A DNA stretch of 7,044 nt from Gammaproteobacteria bacterium (GTDB lineage Bacteria > Pseudomonadota > Gammaproteobacteria > Steroidobacterales > Steroidobacteraceae): the NCBI GenBank assembly GCA_025350345.1, contig JANXYA010000373.1, forward strand, positions 1 to 7,044, in the 5' to 3' direction. Shown here piece by piece: positions 6,404 to 7,044 of this stretch. The notes under the pieces are model-generated. The model was not told the origin of the DNA. It did no database searches and was given only the letters and a program-made list of their open reading frames with translations. Position 1 is the stretch's first letter; each line of letters begins with the position of its first letter. A program made the position numbers and the translations under genes.

Positions 6404-6419
6404 TGGCACGGATTCTGCA
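6404..6419 (+). promoter_or_regulatory. Sigma-54 (RpoN) promoter for glnK-amtB
   Basis: TGGCACG at 6404-6410 and CTGCA at 6415-6419 match the -24/-12 consensus TGGCACG-N4-TTGCA with one mismatch. The invariant GG and GC are separated by exactly 10 bases. Transcription would start near 6430, giving a leader of about 88 nt. A half-match to an NtrC site, TTGGTGCA (6347-6352 region), lies about 80 bases upstream of that start, but its partner arm is poor. GlnK-AmtB operons are classically RpoN/NtrC-controlled, which supports the call. Confidence 0.75.
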
Positions 6420-6434
6420 CATAGGCTCCGGCGC

Positions 6435-6454
6435 CCTTCGCTGCTTACCGAAGG
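6435..6454 (+). other. Small hairpin in the glnK leader
   Basis: CCTTCG (6435-6440) pairs with CGAAGG (6449-6454) around an 8-base loop, just after the predicted sigma-54 start site. It could stabilise the 5' end of the mRNA. There is no T tract, so it is not a terminator. The remainder of 6285-6517, between ubiK and glnK, holds the promoter elements described separately and nothing else I can recognise. Confidence 0.35.
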
Positions 6455-6517
6455 ATACGCGCACCCTCGCATGACCGGAATACGGGATTCAGGGTTGTTC
6501 GTTGAGAAACGCAGTTG

Positions 6518-6805
6518 ATGAAGATCATTACGGCAATCGTCCGGCCCTTCAAGCTGGACGAATTGCGCAACGCAATCGCCCAGCTGGGCGTACAGGGCGT
6601 GACCGTGACTGAGGTGCATGAAATTGAGTTCGGGCCGCGCCACAAGGTCGAGATCGCCGTCGATGCCGCCGTCGCGGAGCCGGTTGTGGAGGCGATCGCG
6701 AATGTGGCGCGCACGACCCGGCCCGGGGACGGGCTCATCCTGGTCGGGCATCTCGAGCAAGCCATCCGCATCCGTACCGGCGAAATCGGCACGGCCGCTA
6801 CATGA
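6518..6805 (+). CDS. glnK: PII signal-transduction protein, GlnK-like, with deleted T-loop
   Basis: A 95-residue PII family protein (usual length 112) starting at ATG 6518; a TTG directly upstream is not needed. The N-terminal core MKIITAIVRPFKLDELRNAI and GVQGVTVTEV (25-33), the B-loop remnant PGDG (69-72) and the C-terminal signature IRIRTGE (83-89) are clear. Between VTEV and KVEIAV (43-48) there are only nine residues, against 24 in E. coli GlnK. Most of the T-loop is therefore gone, including Gln39 (Mg-ATP/2-oxoglutarate contact), Arg47 (AmtB pore plug) and Tyr51 (uridylylation by GlnD). B-loop positions matching Lys85 and Lys90 are Arg68 and Leu73. A second short deletion lies before the B-loop. 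The frame is intact and the deletion is in frame. The sigma-54 promoter and downstream amtB-like gene place it in ammonium control, but it cannot work like classical GlnK. Confidence 0.85.
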   Translation: MKIITAIVRPFKLDELRNAIAQLGVQGVTVTEVHEIEFGPRHKVEIAVDAAVAEPVVEAIANVARTTRPGDGLILVGHLEQAIRIRTGEIGTAAT

Positions 6806-6828
6806 AACTGAAGCTGGGAGTCGCACAT

Positions 6829-7044
6829 ATGCGCATTGAAGTGTTGAACAAGATCCGCTGGTCCGACAGGCGAGTGGTGGCGGGGGCCTTCGCCATCCTG
6901 CTGCTGGCGCTCGGGCCACTGCATTCCTCACCGGCACGTGCCGACGAAGCCACGCCCGCCGCGGCACCGGCCGCGCCGGCAGCGGCTCCGGCGGCAGCCG
7001 AGGCGAGCACGGCGGCGGCGCCGGCGGCCGCAGCGGCCGCCGCG
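6829..7044 (+). CDS. amtB: Probable ammonium transporter AmtB, N-terminal fragment (3' partial)
   Basis: An open frame of 72 codons runs from ATG 6829 to the window edge. GGGAG lies eight bases before the start, and the glnK stop codon is 23 bases upstream. The visible part is a signal peptide (charged RWSDRR, hydrophobic 16-31, likely cleavage after ARA at 38) followed by an almost pure Ala/Pro tract from about 42 on. No transporter domain is inside the window. The assignment rests on context: amtB follows glnK in most bacteria, and many proteobacterial AmtB proteins carry a signal peptide plus an Ala/Pro-rich stretch before the first transmembrane helix. It is likely co-transcribed with glnK from the sigma-54 promoter. 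Alternatives are some other exported protein with an Ala-rich linker. Confidence 0.65.
   Translation, partial: MRIEVLNKIRWSDRRVVAGAFAILLLALGPLHSSPARADEATPAAAPAAPAAAPAAAEASTAAAPAAAAAAA

Noticed and set aside
6285..6464. Upstream extension of ubiK to 6464
   Set aside because: It overlaps the sigma-54 promoter region, resembles no UbiK sequence, and the ATG at 6284 has a strong AAGGGGG at proper spacing.
6829..6945. Twin-arginine (Tat) signal in the presumed AmtB
   Set aside because: SDRRVV lacks the consensus around the arginine pair, and ammonium transporters are not Tat substrates; it is an ordinary Sec-type signal.

Overview
The window is a compact, high-GC chromosomal segment of a gammaproteobacterium. 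It holds only core genes plus a few short regulatory gaps; there is no mobile element, CRISPR array or phage gene. The order polA / engB / cytochrome c4 / dsbA is, from memory, the arrangement seen in Pseudomonas and relatives. The ComM-like gene / ubiK / glnK / amtB block is likewise a gammaproteobacterial neighbourhood. Two class I c-type cytochromes point to an aerobic or otherwise cytochrome-based respiratory lifestyle. High GC with lipoprotein DsbA and Ala/Pro-rich linkers would suit a Xanthomonadales-, Nevskiales- or Steroidobacter-like lineage, but the order cannot be fixed from this sequence alone.

Layout: (1) 1-1210, 3' part of polA (+). (2) 1211-1455, an intergenic gap holding what looks like a small RNA gene: a sigma-E/AlgU-like promoter (1331-1359), a hairpin with a CCCTCCCT loop, and a strong 14-bp intrinsic terminator ending at the engB stop codon. 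This is the locus of Spot 42 in enterics and ErsA in Pseudomonas. (3) engB (-, 1456-2034) faces polA. It diverges from a two-gene unit, cytochrome c4 (2134-2793) and a lipoprotein-type DsbA (2795-3637). (4) tRNA-Arg(CCG), 3754-3830, with encoded CCA. (5) A membrane-anchored cytochrome c5 (3885-4400), whose 3' end overlaps the 3' end of the convergent ComM/YifB gene by 25 bp. (6) The minus-strand pair ubiK (6284-6009) then the comM-like gene (5981-4376); the latter carries a +1 frameshift near its N-terminus. (7) Divergent from ubiK, a sigma-54-type promoter precedes a PII (glnK-like) gene and the start of a probable amtB gene running off the window.

How the genes work together: the c4-DsbA pair joins periplasmic electron transfer with oxidative folding, and c5 adds a second electron carrier. 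The glnK-amtB pair is a nitrogen-responsive ammonium module under an apparent sigma-54/NtrC-type promoter. Its PII protein is unusual: it keeps the core fold signatures but has lost most of the T-loop, including the uridylylation tyrosine and the arginine that normally plugs AmtB. The most notable observations are this T-loop-less PII, the candidate stress-responsive small RNA, and the comM frameshift.
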